Both the position numbers and the translations under genes were made by a program. From NCBI GenBank assembly GCA_019308645.1, contig JAFDHR010000121.1:1-7449 (forward strand): a stretch of DNA of 7,449 nucleotides, read 5' to 3'. The notes beneath the pieces were generated by a model, which made no database searches, was not told the origin of the DNA, and saw nothing but the letters and a program-made list of their open reading frames with translations. The DNA comes from Deltaproteobacteria bacterium (GTDB lineage Bacteria > Desulfobacterota > DSM-4660 > Desulfatiglandales > B25-G16). Positions within the stretch are counted from its first letter, which is position 1, and the number at the start of each line of letters is the position of its first letter. Below are positions 5,980 through 7,449 of this stretch, one piece after another.

Positions 5980-6255
5980 TTAGCGGGATCTTTTTGAGGC
6001 CTTCAGCGGATTTATCTTGTTGGTTTCCTTCTTGGTGTTTTTCTGTATGTGAGTAGCCATATTGCAGACCCCGTTTTTCCATTTGATAGAAGGGTCGAGG
6101 AAACTCATACAGTATTTTCCGGTGGGATATTCAACGATTCTCTGGCAACCATCACACTGATCAACGATGGGGTGACAGCTACCTCCATTAAACTGGCATC
6201 CTTTTTTGGTCATAAAGATGCACTCAAACCCTGGCCTTAAAGTTGTACAAACCAT
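5980..6255 (-). CDS. PxxKW family cysteine-rich protein
   Basis: A 91-residue cytoplasmic protein with eight cysteines (3, 12, 20, 27, 34, 37, 49, 64). The segments TKKGCQFNGGSCHPIV, CDGCQRIVE, the signature PSIKW (55-59), CNMATH and a basic C-terminus NPLKASKR match the PxxKW cysteine-rich family as I know it. That family's function is unknown. The cysteine pattern suggests metal or iron-sulfur binding, which is inference. I chose ATG 6255 over an in-frame GTG at 6264: aaagga (around 6266-6271) is about 10 bp before the ATG but almost touches the GTG. MVCTTL is also a natural family start. A well-formed promoter (6363-6391) and a perfect 12-bp inverted repeat (6284-6312) precede it, so it probably has its own transcript. 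Confidence 0.88.
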   Translation of the reverse strand: MVCTTLRPGFECIFMTKKGCQFNGGSCHPIVDQCDGCQRIVEYPTGKYCMSFLDPSIKWKNGVCNMATHIQKNTKKETNKINPLKASKRSR

Positions 6256-6283
6256 GATAACCACATCCTTTCTTTATAAATTT

Positions 6284-6312
6284 TAAAATAAGAACCATCT
6301 GTTCTTATTTTA
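6284..6312. promoter_or_regulatory. Perfect 12-bp inverted repeat in the PxxKW leader
   Basis: The arm taaaataagaac (6284-6295) and its exact reverse complement gttcttatttta (6301-6312) are separated by catct. The repeat lies between the predicted promoter and the SD of the PxxKW gene, on its transcribed leader. It could be an operator for a dimeric regulator or an RNA hairpin in the 5' leader. A terminator is less likely because the stem is AT-rich and has no clean T-run beyond it. Confidence 0.55.
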
Positions 6313-6362
6313 TAAAAATTACTGATAGCTTCTTTAAAAATTAATCGAACAACGAATTGTGC

Positions 6363-6391
6363 CTTATGCCTTAAGAAATTATTATTGTCAA
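6363..6391 (-). promoter_or_regulatory. Predicted sigma70 promoter for the PxxKW gene
   Basis: Reading the minus strand, a perfect -35 TTGACA (6386-6391) is followed after exactly 17 bp by CATAAG (6363-6368), which matches four of six -10 bases. Transcription would start near 6356 and give a leader of about 100 nt containing the inverted repeat at 6284-6312. Confidence 0.55.
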
Positions 6392-6468
6392 TAAAAAAAG
6401 TAAAAAAATCAAAGTTCGATCAAACTCTAATCATGATATTTAATATGTCTACCTTTTGTTTGATTTTT

Positions 6469-7176
6469 TTATTCAAACATTCCCATCAATCTTTTTAGTA
6501 TCTTTATTGCCCTGGGGAGAATCTCACCAATCTCTTCATTAAATCTCAAGTTTGCGCTATGATCAAAGGGGGTATCTCCCTTATTAATAATGACCAATTT
6601 TGCTCCAGAGCGAAGGGCCTCCAAAGGCATATCAGCTGCTGGTGTTACTACCAAGCTTGATCCAACAACCAAAAAAAGGTCGCTTTTTCGAGAATGCTCA
6701 AAAGAAAGCCTTAGATCTTTTTCAGGAAGTGACTGCCCAAAATCTACTACACTTGAGACCAATTTTCCTCCACACTGACACATAGTCATGCCAGTGGACT
6801 TGTTAACCTTTTTATCACATCTCGTGCACCGAAGTTTGGTCATATTCCCATGAAGCTCAGCCAGCAAATCAGGATTTATCCCTGATTTTAAATGGAGATT
6901 ATCTACATTTTGAGAGATAAGAAATTTTAATCTGCCCATTTTTTGGAGATCAACGATGGCAATGTGGCCGCTATTTGGCTCAACTGAATCCCAAGAGCGG
7001 TTTAAAGGTTTTGGAGCAAGTCCTTTATCTCTCCGGGTCCATAGACCGTCAGGGCCTCTGAAATCAGGAAGCCCTGATTCAGTGCTCATTCCAGCCCCAG
7101 TAAAAACAACGAGATGTCTGGATTCATATAACCATTCAGAAAGAGTTTGAATTCTTTTTTCAAGATCTTTTTCCAT
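6469..7176 (-). CDS. NAD-dependent protein deacylase, Sir2 family
   Basis: A 235-residue single-domain sirtuin, which removes acetyl or related acyl groups from lysines using NAD+. The NAD-binding motif is GAGMSTESGLPDFRG (27-41), with QNVDNLH (89-95), catalytic His109 in LHGN and GSSLVVTPA (172-180). The zinc site is Cys117, Cys120, Cys133 and Cys135 (CTRC...CQC). All catalytic parts are intact and the length is normal for bacterial sirtuins. It is cytoplasmic. The ATG at 7176 is the only sensible start because an in-frame TAA lies three codons upstream. Its leader has no SD at normal distance; aaaaggag (7204-7211) is about 27 bp away. A 213-bp gap with its own promoter separates it from PxxKW, so an operon with the downstream genes is unlikely. 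Targets are unknown. Confidence 0.95.
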   Translation of the reverse strand: MEKDLEKRIQTLSEWLYESRHLVVFTGAGMSTESGLPDFRGPDGLWTRRDKGLAPKPLNRSWDSVEPNSGHIAIVDLQKMGRLKFLISQNVDNLHLKSGINPDLLAELHGNMTKLRCTRCDKKVNKSTGMTMCQCGGKLVSSVVDFGQSLPEKDLRLSFEHSRKSDLFLVVGSSLVVTPAADMPLEALRSGAKLVIINKGDTPFDHSANLRFNEEIGEILPRAIKILKRLMGMFE

Positions 7177-7449
7177 GGCAAATATTTAGATATTTATATA
7201 ATACTCCTTTTCTAATCCCTCCTTTTGAAATTTTGAAGTATCTGCTCAAAATCCTGTGGAAATTTATTGCTTTGTTAGGGCATGGGTATCTTTTTTTGCT
7301 TATGCTCTTAAATATAACTCAGATTAGTTGTCGTATCAAAATTGGGTAATATAGACGGAGCATATGATTCTAAGGCCGAGAGGCTATTACCCAATTTTGA
7401 AACGACATGGCAAGGCGCCCTATTAGAAGGGCATAACAAAAAAAGACAC
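7177..7449. other. Right-edge intergenic region
   Basis: No gene is seen up to the window end. The part next to the sirtuin start is AT-rich (tattatataaatat, minus strand) and could hold its promoter, but I cannot place a good -35. The remainder contains a long inverted repeat (7329-7407). A small hairpin, gccct (7417-7421) with agggc (7428-7432), is followed by ataacaaaaaaaga near the end. A gene beyond the right edge cannot be judged. Confidence 0.45.
7329..7407. repeat. Inverted repeat with 22-bp arms
   Basis: The left arm 7329-7350 (tgtcgtatcaaaattgggta and two more bases) and right arm 7386-7407 are reverse complements with a single mismatch. A 35-bp spacer separates them. Flanking bases show no matching duplication, and there is no T-run to make it a terminator. 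It may be the tip of, or a small member of, a transposable element family, or a strong RNA hairpin. Confidence 0.7.

Noticed and set aside
6458..6478. Hairpin gtttga/tcaaac as terminator of the sirtuin gene
   Set aside because: Only six A/T-rich pairs overlapping the stop codon, with no T-run after the stem in the direction of transcription.

Overview
The window reads as bacterial chromosome, most likely from an anaerobic Desulfobacterota (deltaproteobacterial) lineage. The clues are a PxxKW-type cysteine-rich small protein (a family I associate with these bacteria), a soluble molybdopterin/iron-sulfur enzyme pair resembling acetylene hydratase-like proteins, and a secG–tRNA-Leu(GAG) block of the kind also found in other proteobacteria. 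No rRNA, CRISPR array, integrase or transposase gene is visible. The taxonomic call is inference.

Layout from left to right. Positions 1-277 hold only unidentifiable reading-frame ends. A 189-bp MITE-like element (278-466) precedes a predicted promoter and secG. The secG frame is broken by a perfect 26-bp tandem duplication (611-662). tRNA-Leu(GAG) follows at 907-993. A solo DUF4258-like gene lies on the minus strand (1018-1275). After it comes an AT-rich gap holding a second, 141-bp copy of the same MITE (1580-1720). A plus-strand HAD hydrolase (1991-2743) converges on the minus-strand genes, with a GC-rich cluster of nested palindromes between (about 2829-3009).

The right half is all minus strand. 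In transcription order it holds a Sir2-family deacylase (7176-6469), the PxxKW protein (6255-5980), a 714-aa molybdopterin oxidoreductase (5662-3518) and its four-cluster ferredoxin subunit (3502-3014). The last two are 15 bp apart and almost certainly form one operon for a cytoplasmic redox (or hydratase-like) complex. The gaps between the other genes each carry an inverted repeat or a promoter-like element, so sirtuin, PxxKW and the Mo/W operon are probably separate transcription units.

No clear multi-gene novel system is present. The most interesting points are the frameshifted secG, the MITE pair with matching 6-bp flanking repeats and 19-bp terminal inverted repeats, the palindrome cluster, and the unassigned Mo/W enzyme whose iron-sulfur motif carries His where acetylene hydratase has its catalytic Asp.
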